This document shows positions 51,165 to 59,855 of a stretch of 64,000 nucleotides of DNA, one piece after another. The DNA lies in NCBI GenBank assembly GCA_040218795.1, contig JAVJQT010000005.1, forward strand, positions 248,001 through 312,000. The letters run 5' to 3'. This DNA is from CCMP332 sp040218795 (lineage in GTDB: Bacteria > Bacteroidota > Bacteroidia > Cytophagales > CCMP332). The notes beneath the pieces are model-generated. The model saw only the letters and a program-made list of their open reading frames with translations, was not told the origin of the DNA and searched no databases. How positions within the stretch are numbered: the stretch's first letter is position 1; each line of letters starts with the position of its first letter. Position numbers and translations under genes: made by a program.

Positions 51165-52529
51165 ATGAAAGGTTATTACCCACTTGTTTTTCTTCTCTCT
51201 GTTCTTTTCATTTCCTGTAATAATAACGAAGACGATTCAGTACCCGGCACATCAAACAACTCCAAAAGGGATACCTGGGAGGTCATTCAAACTGAAATTT
51301 GGGATGTCAATTGTATTTCCTGTCACAGCGCCGGCAATACTTTTGCCACGCAATCCGATCTTGTCCTTACTTCGGATGTAGCCTATGAACAATTAATTGA
51401 CCGAGACCCTAAGAACGCTGCCGCAAAAGCAGATGGATTGAAACTCCTTGGGAATGACGGACTCGCCAGCATGCAGAAAAGCTTTTTATGGGAAAAAATA
51501 AACGCTCAGGACAGAGAACATTTTTATTCGGATCATCCAGAATACGGGTCTCAGATGCCATTAGGACCAACTCCTTTAACTAATGGTGAACTTGAATATA
51601 TTGCGGAATGGATTCTTAAAGGAGCGCCGAAAACAGGTATTGTTGCAGATGAAGTACTTCTTGAAGACACAAGTAGATATCAAACACCATTATTTTTTCG
51701 ACTTGATAGTCCGGACAGAGGTTTTCAATTCCACATTGACGAATTTCAAGTGCCAGCCAATACAGATTATGAATTTTTCTACTATTTACCGGCCATCAGC
51801 AATGAGGACATTTTTATCAAACAAGTTGAAATTTCCATGAGAACCGGAAGTCATCATTTTCTGGCTTACATTTTTGATAATCAAATATCAGCTTCCTTGC
51901 TTCCTCCTGCCAATACGATAAGAGAAGTTTATCTCTCAAACGGCAATTATAATATTACAACGCTCATTCCAACGCAGTATCATGAATTTGTAACCGGTAC
52001 ACAATGGCCCTTTATGAATTATTCCTATCCTGAAGGAATAGCTTTAAGACTCCCTGCCGGAAAAGGCCTGGATCTTAATTCGCATTACGCCAATAAAAGT
52101 GCTTCTCCAATTACCGGTGAGGTATATATGAATATTCATACGGTGGAGCAAAATGAAGTACAGCACCCCGCAGAAATTCTACAATTGAATAATCAAAGTT
52201 TCATTCTTCCGGCCAATAAGGTTACAACCATAGAAAAAACTTATTACTTTAACGAAAAACGACATATTTTCCAGTTGTTTTCGCATGCCCATGAGCACAT
52301 GACGGAATTTCAGGTTTTGGTGAAAGGTGGCGATAACGATGGAGAATTGGTCTATGTATCCTACGACTGGGAGCATCCGCCAATATTGGAACTGGATCCT
52401 CCATTGGTTCTGGAAGCCGATCAGGGATTAACCCTAAAAGTTACTTATGATAACGATGAAGATGTGGATTTGTCATTTGGTTTGCGCAGTTCAGACGAGA
52501 TGATGATTCTTTTCGGAGCATACTATTAA
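51165..52529 (+). CDS. Lipoprotein with c-type haem motif and copper type II monooxygenase-like fold
   Basis: Lipobox FISC (cysteine 18 from the ATG at 51165, preferred because the signal peptide starts there). A single haem site CISCH (50-54) lies in a short cytochrome-like domain (about 35-155). The C-terminal 290 residues resemble the copper type II monooxygenase (PHM-like) fold: GSHHFLAYIF, SHAHEHMTEF and the terminal SSDEMMILFGAYY could supply His and Met copper ligands. It is last in the operon, ahead of a terminator. A surface redox step on the metal or ligand is possible. Confidence 0.72.
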   Translation: MKGYYPLVFLLSVLFISCNNNEDDSVPGTSNNSKRDTWEVIQTEIWDVNCISCHSAGNTFATQSDLVLTSDVAYEQLIDRDPKNAAAKADGLKLLGNDGLASMQKSFLWEKINAQDREHFYSDHPEYGSQMPLGPTPLTNGELEYIAEWILKGAPKTGIVADEVLLEDTSRYQTPLFFRLDSPDRGFQFHIDEFQVPANTDYEFFYYLPAISNEDIFIKQVEISMRTGSHHFLAYIFDNQISASLLPPANTIREVYLSNGNYNITTLIPTQYHEFVTGTQWPFMNYSYPEGIALRLPAGKGLDLNSHYANKSASPITGEVYMNIHTVEQNEVQHPAEILQLNNQSFILPANKVTTIEKTYYFNEKRHIFQLFSHAHEHMTEFQVLVKGGDNDGELVYVSYDWEHPPILELDPPLVLEADQGLTLKVTYDNDEDVDLSFGLRSSDEMMILFGAYY

Positions 52530-52536
52530 TAAAAAA

Positions 52537-52567
52537 GCCCGCTTTACAAAAGCAGGCTTTTTTTCCA
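52537..52567 (+). terminator. Terminator of the metal-uptake operon
   Basis: GCC-GCTTT and AAAGC-GGC arms with one mismatched pair, preceded by an A run and followed by TTTTTTT. It begins a few bases after the stop codon. Confidence 0.85.
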
Positions 52568-52674
52568 AAACTAAAACGCCAATCAATAACCTAAAATGCT
52601 ATTGAAATACGTCTTAATTACAATCTCTTACTGCCTTACCCTACTTTTTAAATTTTTATAGAAGAAAATTAAGA

Positions 52675-53091
52675 TCAATCCGAGAACAACCAATTTTGGG
52701 CTTCATCGAAATCTTTGAAATATCTCGATATAAGTTTTCGGCCGGTATCCTTTACTTCGTATTCCTCAATCATCTGTTCCATGGCAATTTTTTGAATTAA
52801 ATTCCAGGGCATGACAAAAGCTATTTTACTCAGATGTTGAATGGTATAAGGAAATACTTCTGTGGCTATAAACTCCTGAATATCAGGGGTCATAATAAAA
52901 TTACTCCTTCGGCTATCGCTAAGAACCAAGGAAATATTGTGTTTAACCACAGCATCTCTATAAACAATCATCTCCTTTTTAAAGGTATCTTTGCTCATCG
53001 ATTGATCTTCATCGATAAATTCCAGGTACAGATAGGATTTATCCGGATCATGTGAAATAATCTGATGATTACTTTTGTAAATTTGATTCAA
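52675..53091 (-). CDS. SpoIIAA/STAS-like small protein
   Basis: Soluble 138-residue protein without signal peptide. The alternation of strands and helices (YLYLEFIDEDQSM ... NISLVLSDSRRSNFIMTPDIQEFIATEVFP ... IAFVMPWNLIQKIAMEQMIEEY ... GRKLISRYFKDFDEAQNWL) fits the SpoIIAA-like STAS fold seen in many Bacteroidota proteins. It resembles the N-terminal domains of the kinase at 42349. Function unknown. Confidence 0.6.
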   Translation of the reverse strand: MNQIYKSNHQIISHDPDKSYLYLEFIDEDQSMSKDTFKKEMIVYRDAVVKHNISLVLSDSRRSNFIMTPDIQEFIATEVFPYTIQHLSKIAFVMPWNLIQKIAMEQMIEEYEVKDTGRKLISRYFKDFDEAQNWLFSD

Positions 53092-53146
53092 TTCTAATTA
53101 CACCTGTTAATTCTGTCAAAAATTACAAAAATTAGCAGAATATCTA

Positions 53147-53968
53147 ATGAAATTATTCATCTCTCTTATTATTTTTCTTTCCGGTACACTTTCTCAAGCC
53201 AATTCGGAAGAGGCACTGCTTTTAAAATCAAAATGCAAAGAACACTTTAAAGAAGGTCAGCAGTTTTTCAAATTGAGGGCCAAAGGTGCCAATGATTGGC
53301 ATGCGAAGTCAAAATACATTGATAGCGCTATTTATCATTTCAAACAAGGATTGAACTGTACGGAATTCCGTCAAAGAAGCGCCTACTTTTACTTAAGATC
53401 ATTGCATTTTAAGGGCATGTATACAGGATTACCCGATGAACAAAGAAAACTAATTTACAATGAAGCCAAGGAAATGGGTGAAAAACTGGCTATTGAGTAT
53501 CCGGAGGATGTTGGCATAAAGCTTTGGTATCTCGCCTCCGCAGGAAAATGGATTCAATATTACGGTATTTTCAGGGCCGCTTATGACGGACTCGGGCCTA
53601 GAATTAAAGCCACTTGTGAAAAAATAGTTGACTTGGATCCCTTATATGAAAATGGAATAGGTTACCGGATGCTGGGCCTTGTTTATTATATGGCGCCGTA
53701 CATTCCTGTGGTATTGACCTGGCCCGATAAAGAAAAAGGGATTGCACTCACTCAAAAATCTCTTGCAGTCAATCCTGACAATATTGGGAACCTATTGTTT
53801 ATGGGTAAAATGTATTATCTCGATGAGCAGTATGATAAAGCCATTTATTATCTCAATAAATGCAGTGAGCAAATACCGAGAGAAGATTACCTCATAATGG
53901 AGCGTTTTGATCAAATGAAAGCCAGGCATTTTCTTGAAATCATAGAATCCAAAGGATTTGGCCAATAA
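53147..53968 (+). CDS. Secreted TPR-like protein
   Basis: Signal peptide (about 1-18), then helical repeats of tetratricopeptide type. The clearest is near the C-terminus (NPDNIGNLLFMGKMYYLDEQYDKAIYYLNKCSEQIP), preceded by YHFKQGLNC and KIVDLDPLYENGIGYRMLGLVYY. It overlaps the FAD oxidoreductase gene by 11 bp, so it may belong to the polyketide cluster transcript. Confidence 0.7.
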   Translation: MKLFISLIIFLSGTLSQANSEEALLLKSKCKEHFKEGQQFFKLRAKGANDWHAKSKYIDSAIYHFKQGLNCTEFRQRSAYFYLRSLHFKGMYTGLPDEQRKLIYNEAKEMGEKLAIEYPEDVGIKLWYLASAGKWIQYYGIFRAAYDGLGPRIKATCEKIVDLDPLYENGIGYRMLGLVYYMAPYIPVVLTWPDKEKGIALTQKSLAVNPDNIGNLLFMGKMYYLDEQYDKAIYYLNKCSEQIPREDYLIMERFDQMKARHFLEIIESKGFGQ

Positions 53969-55055
53969 ATATGACATTGGAATTATTGGTGGAGGACTGG
54001 CGGGTCTGTGCCTTTCGATCAGACTTTCAAATGCCGGTTATAAAACCGCACTTTTTGAAAAGAAAAGTTATCCATTTCATAGGGTTTGCGGAGAGTACGT
54101 TTCAATGGAAGCTTTGCCCTATTTAAAATCATTGGGTTTTAATCCGTTTGATCATGGAGCTGTCAGGATAAAAAAGCTGTTTGTAAGCGGCACCTCAGAG
54201 ATATCCTTAAAAAGCAATTTGGACATGGGAGGATTTGGTCTGAGCCGATATGTATTTGATGCAGAGCTGGCCAAAATTTCCCGACATTCAGGAACGGATA
54301 TTTTTGAGAATACCCTAATTCAGCATATAGAAAAAAAAGAGGATAACTGGCTGATCAAAAGCAATGACAATCGTCAATTTGAAGTGGATCAATTGATTGG
54401 TGCTCAGGGAAAAAGAAGTAATATAGATTCCAGACTCGGGCGAAAATTTCTGAATAAAAGATCGCCTTATGTCGGTATTAAGTACCATATAAAATACAAT
54501 CAGGATGAGGATCTGATTGCCCTCCACAATTTTAGAAACGGTTATTGTGGAATATCGCGCGTGGAAAATGACAAGTACTGTCTTTGCTATCTGGTCGCCG
54601 CTTCTGAATTAAAAGCCCATGGCAGCATTAAAAATTTGGAGCAAAATGTTTTGTCTGAAAACCCTAATTTAAAAGACATATTTAACAATGCTGAATTTCT
54701 GTATGAAAAACCGCTTGCCATAAACGAAATCACATTCAGTAAAAAAGAGATCAACGAAAATGGCATATTGATGTGCGGTGATGCTGCAGGCATGATAGCA
54801 CCGCTTTGTGGAAACGGTATGGCAATGGCAATACATTCTTCCAAATTGCTGGCTGAAAGTATTATTTTAGGACAGGGTCAAAATAATTATAAAAAGAACT
54901 GGGAAATGAATTTTTCAAAGCGTCTTTGGATAGGCCGAGCGATTCAAGGCACATTTGGCAATAAGAGTCTTACCAATATGACTTTAAGCTTTTTTAAGGC
55001 TATGCCCTACCTCAGAGATCAGCTGATTCGAAAAACACACGGTGAGGAATTTTAA
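53958..55055 (+). CDS. FAD-dependent oxidoreductase (geranylgeranyl-reductase/monooxygenase type)
   Basis: Flavoprotein of 365 residues. The FAD fold GIIGGGLAGLCLSIRLSNAGY starts at about residue 8, RVCGEYVSMEA follows near 42, and the second FAD motif is MCGDAAGMIAPLCGNGMAMAIHSS near 272-295. This set is typical of geranylgeranyl reductase-related hydroxylases/reductases. TTG start. Its stop overlaps the stop of the inverted UbiA gene by 3-4 bp. It probably tailors the polyketide or prenyl product. Confidence 0.85.
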   Translation: MANKYDIGIIGGGLAGLCLSIRLSNAGYKTALFEKKSYPFHRVCGEYVSMEALPYLKSLGFNPFDHGAVRIKKLFVSGTSEISLKSNLDMGGFGLSRYVFDAELAKISRHSGTDIFENTLIQHIEKKEDNWLIKSNDNRQFEVDQLIGAQGKRSNIDSRLGRKFLNKRSPYVGIKYHIKYNQDEDLIALHNFRNGYCGISRVENDKYCLCYLVAASELKAHGSIKNLEQNVLSENPNLKDIFNNAEFLYEKPLAINEITFSKKEINENGILMCGDAAGMIAPLCGNGMAMAIHSSKLLAESIILGQGQNNYKKNWEMNFSKRLWIGRAIQGTFGNKSLTNMTLSFFKAMPYLRDQLIRKTHGEEF

Positions 55056-55921
55056 TTGTTGAGATAATAAAGCCCAAGAAAAAAAAGTATCATCGAGACT
55101 GAGGAGAGCATATTTAACCTCATCGTCCTGTCGAAATTAGCTTCTTCAGGATTTCTCCAGACTTTTAGCATCCACCACTGGAAATAAATAAGTACAGGTA
55201 TTAAAAAGGCCTGAAGAATAAAAAAATGATTGATTTTGCCGATCATTTTAAAATACAATCCAAAAAGCAAGTCGGCCATGAGAAATACTATTCCCGTGAA
55301 CAGGAATGTGCCTCTAATACCCAACTTTATACTAATGGATATATCTCCGCGCTTTTGATCTTCCTCATGCTGATATATTTGCGTCATGGGGTAAGAACCA
55401 ATCAATAGAACGCTTGAAATTAATGCTGGAAACAGATATCTAAGTTCAGTTAATTGGGATAAATGCAAATTATCAAAGACCTGAATACAAGCCAGATAAA
55501 TAAATCCTCCCTGAAAAACACCTACCGTCATCAAGCCTGCAATAGGATACTTTTTTAATCGGATGGATGGATGCGAGTAAGCCTTTGAAACCAGACCGTA
55601 AATCAAAATGGCGATAGCGAAATAAATGGAAATATAAATAGAGATAGCCAGGCCAATAAGATCAAACATCAAGGAAGTGAATAATAAATTTTTATCAACT
55701 TTTGGTGGATATTTCAAACCACCAATGGACTTTTCATCTTTATCATAAAAAGAATTAAATCCGTTACTTGCAGGGTACACAAAGAGATGCAGGGCTATGA
55801 ACATCAAAATTATTGAAAGATAGTCAGCATCTCTGCTTTGGCTGAGGGCAAAAACGAATACCGGCAATAAAAAAATTGAAAATGGGATTCGCAGATGTTG
55901 GCGGCTTGACTTACTGATCAT
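55052..55921 (-). CDS. UbiA-superfamily prenyltransferase
   Basis: Integral membrane aromatic prenyltransferase with eight to nine helices. The first Asp-rich motif is atypical, NGFNSFYDKDEKSIGG (first D replaced by N), and the second is QIYQHEEDQKRGDISISIKLG. The start MISKSSRQHLRIP (ATG at 55919-55921) was preferred over an ATG 20 codons upstream that would overlap the PKS gene. It is transcribed opposite to its cluster neighbours, 12 bp from the PKS start. Likely job: attaching or modifying a prenyl chain on the polyketide. Confidence 0.82.
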   Translation of the reverse strand: MISKSSRQHLRIPFSIFLLPVFVFALSQSRDADYLSIILMFIALHLFVYPASNGFNSFYDKDEKSIGGLKYPPKVDKNLLFTSLMFDLIGLAISIYISIYFAIAILIYGLVSKAYSHPSIRLKKYPIAGLMTVGVFQGGFIYLACIQVFDNLHLSQLTELRYLFPALISSVLLIGSYPMTQIYQHEEDQKRGDISISIKLGIRGTFLFTGIVFLMADLLFGLYFKMIGKINHFFILQAFLIPVLIYFQWWMLKVWRNPEEANFDRTMRLNMLSSVSMILFFLGLYYLNN

Positions 55922-55933
55922 AAAATTGGAAAA

Positions 55934-57022
55934 TTGAACGAAAGTTATATCACACATATAGGTTGTGCAAATCCCGAACATGCCATACGCCAGGAGGATG
56001 CATTTAAGTTTATGGTTGAAACTTTAAAGGCTGATAAAGTACTGGAAAGGAAACTATCAGTACTATACCGACAAACACAAATTGATAAAAGATATACCGT
56101 AGTTTCTTCCTTCACGCGCGATAAGAATTTCCATTTTAATAAAAAAGAAAACAAGCTATTCAGTACTTCAGAGCGCATGAAGATTTATGAAAAAGAAGCT
56201 TTAATCCTCGCTGAAAAATCTGTCCATGATCTTAAAATAGACTTTCCTGTAAAGGAGATAACGCATTTAATCACTTTTAGCTGTACAGGCATGTATGCGC
56301 CGGGCCTGGATATTGACCTTGTAAGACATATGGGATTGAGTCCCAATATTCAGCGATTCAATGTTAATTTTATGGGCTGTTATGCGGGTTTAACCGTATT
56401 AAAACTTGCTGATTCTATTGTAAAGAGTGATCCGAAAGCGAAAGTTCTAATGGTGGGTGTTGAAATATGCTCTATTCATTTTCAAAAAGAATTAGACGAA
56501 GATTTTCTCTTATCCAATGCGCTTTTCGCTGATGGTTCCGCCGCTTGCATTGTGCAATCCCAACCCGTGAATGGTAAAAACATTAAAAACGAATCTTTTT
56601 ATTGTGAATTAATTACCGAAGGCCTTAGCGATATGGCATGGCATATCAGGGATTTTGGATTTGAAATGAAACTCTCCTCCTATATTCCAAAATTGTTAAA
56701 TGGCAGCATGGATCAATTACTCGATCAATTAAAAAAGGACATGGGTAAAGAAAGTGCTGTAGATCATTTTGCCATTCATCCGGGAGGCAGAGCCATATTG
56801 GATACACTTTCTAAAAAAATCGGCAAAAAAAATAACGCACTTCAACATTCTTATGACATTTTACGCGACTATGGCAATATGTCTTCAGTGACTGTAATCT
56901 TTGTGCTAAAAAGATTAATGGAGAATCTGGATAATTCAAATAACAAAGAAAAGATCCTTAGCATGGCTTTTGGTCCCGGTCTAACCATGGAATCTGCTTT
57001 ATTGGAATTCGCCTATGTTTAA
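55934..57022 (+). CDS. Type III polyketide synthase
   Basis: Chalcone-synthase-like homodimeric ketosynthase using free CoA thioesters. The catalytic triad is complete: C149 in NFMGCYAGL, H282 in FAIHPGGRAILD, N315 in DYGNMSSVTVIFVL. Length 362 is normal. The only possible start in the open frame is TTG at 55934. Downstream it overlaps the methyltransferase gene by 8 bp. Starter unit and chain length cannot be read; alkylresorcinol- or alkylpyrone-like products are common for bacterial members. Confidence 0.93.
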   Translation: MNESYITHIGCANPEHAIRQEDAFKFMVETLKADKVLERKLSVLYRQTQIDKRYTVVSSFTRDKNFHFNKKENKLFSTSERMKIYEKEALILAEKSVHDLKIDFPVKEITHLITFSCTGMYAPGLDIDLVRHMGLSPNIQRFNVNFMGCYAGLTVLKLADSIVKSDPKAKVLMVGVEICSIHFQKELDEDFLLSNALFADGSAACIVQSQPVNGKNIKNESFYCELITEGLSDMAWHIRDFGFEMKLSSYIPKLLNGSMDQLLDQLKKDMGKESAVDHFAIHPGGRAILDTLSKKIGKKNNALQHSYDILRDYGNMSSVTVIFVLKRLMENLDNSNNKEKILSMAFGPGLTMESALLEFAYV

Positions 57023-57728
57023 GCAGCGCTCGAGTCAAAAGGAATTAATGGATGACCTCAATTTGGCATCCGATGCTTTAAAACAAAACCTAAGAGAGCT
57101 CGAAATGGTGAATACCTATTTGGGAGGCTATAAGGTAACGCTGTCTGCGCTTAAAAAATTAAAACTTGATAAAGATCGAAAATACAGGCTCTTAGATATT
57201 GGCTCGGGAGCCGGAGATATGTTAAAACAAATGGCCAAATGGGCTGAAAGAAATCAGTTAAATATTGAATTTATTGGTATTGATGCCAATCAGTTTATGG
57301 TTGATTACGCAGCAAATGCCTGCTCAGAATTTGCCAATATTTCATTTCTCAGGAAAAATATATTCGAAACAAAGACAGAAGATTTAAAGGCAGATATTGT
57401 TACCATGAATCTTTTTTGTCATCATTTCAATAATGAGGAATTAAATCAAATTATTAATCGTATATCCCACTCAGAAGCCAAGGTGATTATTATTAATGAC
57501 CTACACCGCCATCCCCTGGCCTACTATTCAATCTGGTTTCTTACCAGGTTATTTAATGGCTCTTATTTAGTACAGCACGATGCGCCTTTATCGGTGAAAA
57601 GAGCATTTAAAAGAAACGAAATCCGAAAAATTTTCGTAAATACAAGTTTCAAAGATGTTACTATTGTGTGGAACTGGGCCTTTCGATGGCAGGTAAGTGC
57701 CTTTAAGAATAAAATAGGACATTTTTAG
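57015..57728 (+). CDS. SAM-dependent methyltransferase
   Basis: Class I methyltransferase of 237 residues. Motif I is LLDIGSGAGDMLKQMA (about 58-73), the acidic end of strand 2 is GIDANQFMV, and motif post-II is DIVTMNLFCHHF. It is translationally coupled to the type III PKS and is therefore expected to methylate its product, as in other bacterial PKS-methyltransferase pairs. Confidence 0.88.
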   Translation: MFKQRSSQKELMDDLNLASDALKQNLRELEMVNTYLGGYKVTLSALKKLKLDKDRKYRLLDIGSGAGDMLKQMAKWAERNQLNIEFIGIDANQFMVDYAANACSEFANISFLRKNIFETKTEDLKADIVTMNLFCHHFNNEELNQIINRISHSEAKVIIINDLHRHPLAYYSIWFLTRLFNGSYLVQHDAPLSVKRAFKRNEIRKIFVNTSFKDVTIVWNWAFRWQVSAFKNKIGHF

Positions 57729-57736
57729 TTTTTATA

Positions 57737-57759
57737 AATCCAGACCTTTGGACTGGGTT
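57737..57759 (+). terminator. Hairpin after the PKS-methyltransferase genes
   Basis: AATCCAG pairs with CTGGGTT (one G-T) and inner CC/GG closes a TTT loop. There is no strong T-run, so termination may be partial. Confidence 0.4.
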
Positions 57760-57775
57760 ATTATAGCATTAGAAT

Positions 57776-58876
57776 TTGGGCAACTACAAACTCATATTAT
57801 CCATTGTTTTAATGGGATGCGCCTTAAATCTTTGGGCTCAAAATGATCCAATAAAAATTGAAACCAAGGTAGAAGAGCCTCCCAAGCAAATTCCTCAGGA
57901 AGATTCCATAAGTCTGGCCAATGCCTATTTCAAAAAAGGAATCACTCAGAGTTTATTATACCAAAACTACAAAGAGGGAATTTTATCATTTACTAAATCC
58001 ATTAATCTGAATCCACATAATGCGACTGCATATTATAATAGAGGATATGCTTTAATGAAAGTCAATGATCTTAATGAAGCGATTGAGGATTTTGAAAAAT
58101 CCCTTGAATTAAACGTTAAAAACAAAAAGGCATTATTGAATCTGGGAAAATGCTTCACTTTGGTGGGCAATCAAAAAAATGCCCTGGAGGTTTATGAAAA
58201 AGCACTTCTTCTCGATAACAGTTATGCAGCTGTTCACTACAATATGGGAATAAGTTACGGGGCATTAAATGAAAAAGAAAAAGCCATAGAAGCCTATAAC
58301 AATGCCATAAAGTTCGATCCCGGTAAAGCCAGCTATTATTTCAATCGCGCCCTAATGTTTCAGGAAATTGGAAATATGCCCTCTGCACTCAATGATTTTA
58401 AAAAGGCCTCGGAGTTAGACAAAGAAGACCCCAACATTCAATTTGCACTCGGTTTTTTATATCTAAATCAACGCATACCTGAAGAAGCAATAGAGGCTTT
58501 CAATTCTGCAATTGCGATGGACAGCAGCTATTGGAATGCTTATTTTAACAGAGGTCTTGTTTTCCTTGAACAATTGGAATTTGAAAAGGCAGCAAGCGAT
58601 TTGAATACTTACACCGCCAATATCAATGACGATCCCCTGGGTTATTTTTATGCGGGTAAAGCAAATATGGAAAATGGAGATATGTACAAAGCCATGAATG
58701 ATTTTGAATCATCAGTAAGCTTAAATCCTGAGTTCGGGTGGTCCAATTATTATCTCGGCTACGTGATGATCAATTCTTTTGGAAAATTTGAGGGCTGTGT
58801 CTATCTGGAAAAAGCCAAAAACATGGGAGTTGCAGAAGCTGAGCGCACTTTAAAATTAGCCTGCGTCAATAAATAA
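57776..58876 (+). CDS. Secreted TPR protein
   Basis: Signal peptide (about 1-21, ending LWAQ) and then eight or more canonical 34-residue TPRs, e.g. ATAYYNRGYALMKVNDLNEAIEDFEKSLELN and AAVHYNMGISYGALNEKEKAIEAYNNAIKFDP. The start is TTG, because a stop codon (TAG) lies two codons upstream in frame and no ATG is near. Periplasmic scaffold of unknown partners. Confidence 0.85.
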   Translation: MGNYKLILSIVLMGCALNLWAQNDPIKIETKVEEPPKQIPQEDSISLANAYFKKGITQSLLYQNYKEGILSFTKSINLNPHNATAYYNRGYALMKVNDLNEAIEDFEKSLELNVKNKKALLNLGKCFTLVGNQKNALEVYEKALLLDNSYAAVHYNMGISYGALNEKEKAIEAYNNAIKFDPGKASYYFNRALMFQEIGNMPSALNDFKKASELDKEDPNIQFALGFLYLNQRIPEEAIEAFNSAIAMDSSYWNAYFNRGLVFLEQLEFEKAASDLNTYTANINDDPLGYFYAGKANMENGDMYKAMNDFESSVSLNPEFGWSNYYLGYVMINSFGKFEGCVYLEKAKNMGVAEAERTLKLACVNK

Positions 58877-58927
58877 AATTAATTTCTTTCTTTATTGAAT
58901 AAGCTAAGCCCTTTGCAAATAGAACCA

Positions 58928-58935
58928 TATATTTG
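58928..58935 (+). promoter_or_regulatory. -7 element of the prohibitin gene
   Basis: TATATTTG matches TAnnTTTG exactly, 18 bp upstream of the ATG. No convincing -33 TTG at standard spacing was found. Confidence 0.35.
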
Positions 58936-58953
58936 CAGGAAATATCAATTCTC

Positions 58954-59775
58954 ATGAATAAAAAACTTCAATCCTTAATAATCATTGTTGTAATAAGTTT
59001 GATTCTTGTTACAATCCTTTCTTCCAATATATTTTATACGCTTAATCCGGGTGAAAGAGGCGTAGTATTTAAGAAATTTGGAATAGGTCTGGATAAAGAA
59101 AACGTTTTGATTCCCGGATTTCACATTATCGCACCCTGGAATACTTTGTTTGTTTATGATGTAAAAGAAAAAATAGCCAATGAAAAAATGGATGTCCTGG
59201 ATAAAAATGGATTGTCTATTAGCGTGGATGTCTCAATTAGATTCAACCCATATTATAAATACATAGGCATACTTCATGAAAGTTTTGGTGATAATTATGT
59301 AAATACATTAGTTATTCCAGAAGTCAGATCCTCTGTTAGGAAAGTTATGGGTCGATTCACAGCCGAAGAAATTTATAGTACTAAAAGAGCAGAGGTGGAA
59401 GAAACCATCATTAATGTGACTACTGAAATTCTTGCAAGCCCCAAGAACAACATACAAATGAATGCCTTGCTTATTCGTTCTATTAACCTTCCTCCTCAAA
59501 TCAAGGAAGCCATTGAAAACAAACTTAAGCAGGAACAGGAAGCTCTGGCCTATCAGTTTCGATTGAACAAAGAAAAAAGTGAAGCCGAACGAAAAGAAAT
59601 CGCAGCCAAAGGTGAAGCCATGGCCAACAATATAGTAAATAGTAGTTTAACGGATAAACTATTGAAAATGAGAGGAATAGAAGCAACTCTTGAGTTGTCA
59701 AAATCCCCTAATTCTAAAATTGTTGTGATTGGCGGTGGTGATGAGGGATTGCCTTTAATTTTAGGCAATAATTAA
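58954..59775 (+). CDS. Prohibitin/SPFH-domain membrane protein
   Basis: One N-terminal membrane helix (about 5-25), then an SPFH domain (LNPGERGVVFKKFGIGLDKENVLIPGFHIIAPW ... EVRSSVRKVMGRFTAEEIYS) and a coiled coil rich in E, K and A (about 190-225). Such proteins form membrane microdomain cages and often modulate FtsH-type proteases. The ATG at 58954 is preferred over a TTG seven codons upstream. Confidence 0.88.
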   Translation: MNKKLQSLIIIVVISLILVTILSSNIFYTLNPGERGVVFKKFGIGLDKENVLIPGFHIIAPWNTLFVYDVKEKIANEKMDVLDKNGLSISVDVSIRFNPYYKYIGILHESFGDNYVNTLVIPEVRSSVRKVMGRFTAEEIYSTKRAEVEETIINVTTEILASPKNNIQMNALLIRSINLPPQIKEAIENKLKQEQEALAYQFRLNKEKSEAERKEIAAKGEAMANNIVNSSLTDKLLKMRGIEATLELSKSPNSKIVVIGGGDEGLPLILGNN

Positions 59776-59776
59776 A

Positions 59777-59808
59777 TTTTGAATAATACCTCCCGTATTG
59801 TTATTTTG
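59777..59808 (+). promoter_or_regulatory. Promoter of the citrate synthase gene
   Basis: TTTTG (59777-59781), 20-bp spacer, TATTTTG (59802-59808) resembles the Bacteroidota -33/-7 pair with one missing T. It is 48 bp upstream of the start codon. Confidence 0.4.
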
Positions 59809-59855
59809 AAAACATTTTTTAAAGAAGTACACCAAAAGTAAACGCTTGAAATCCT

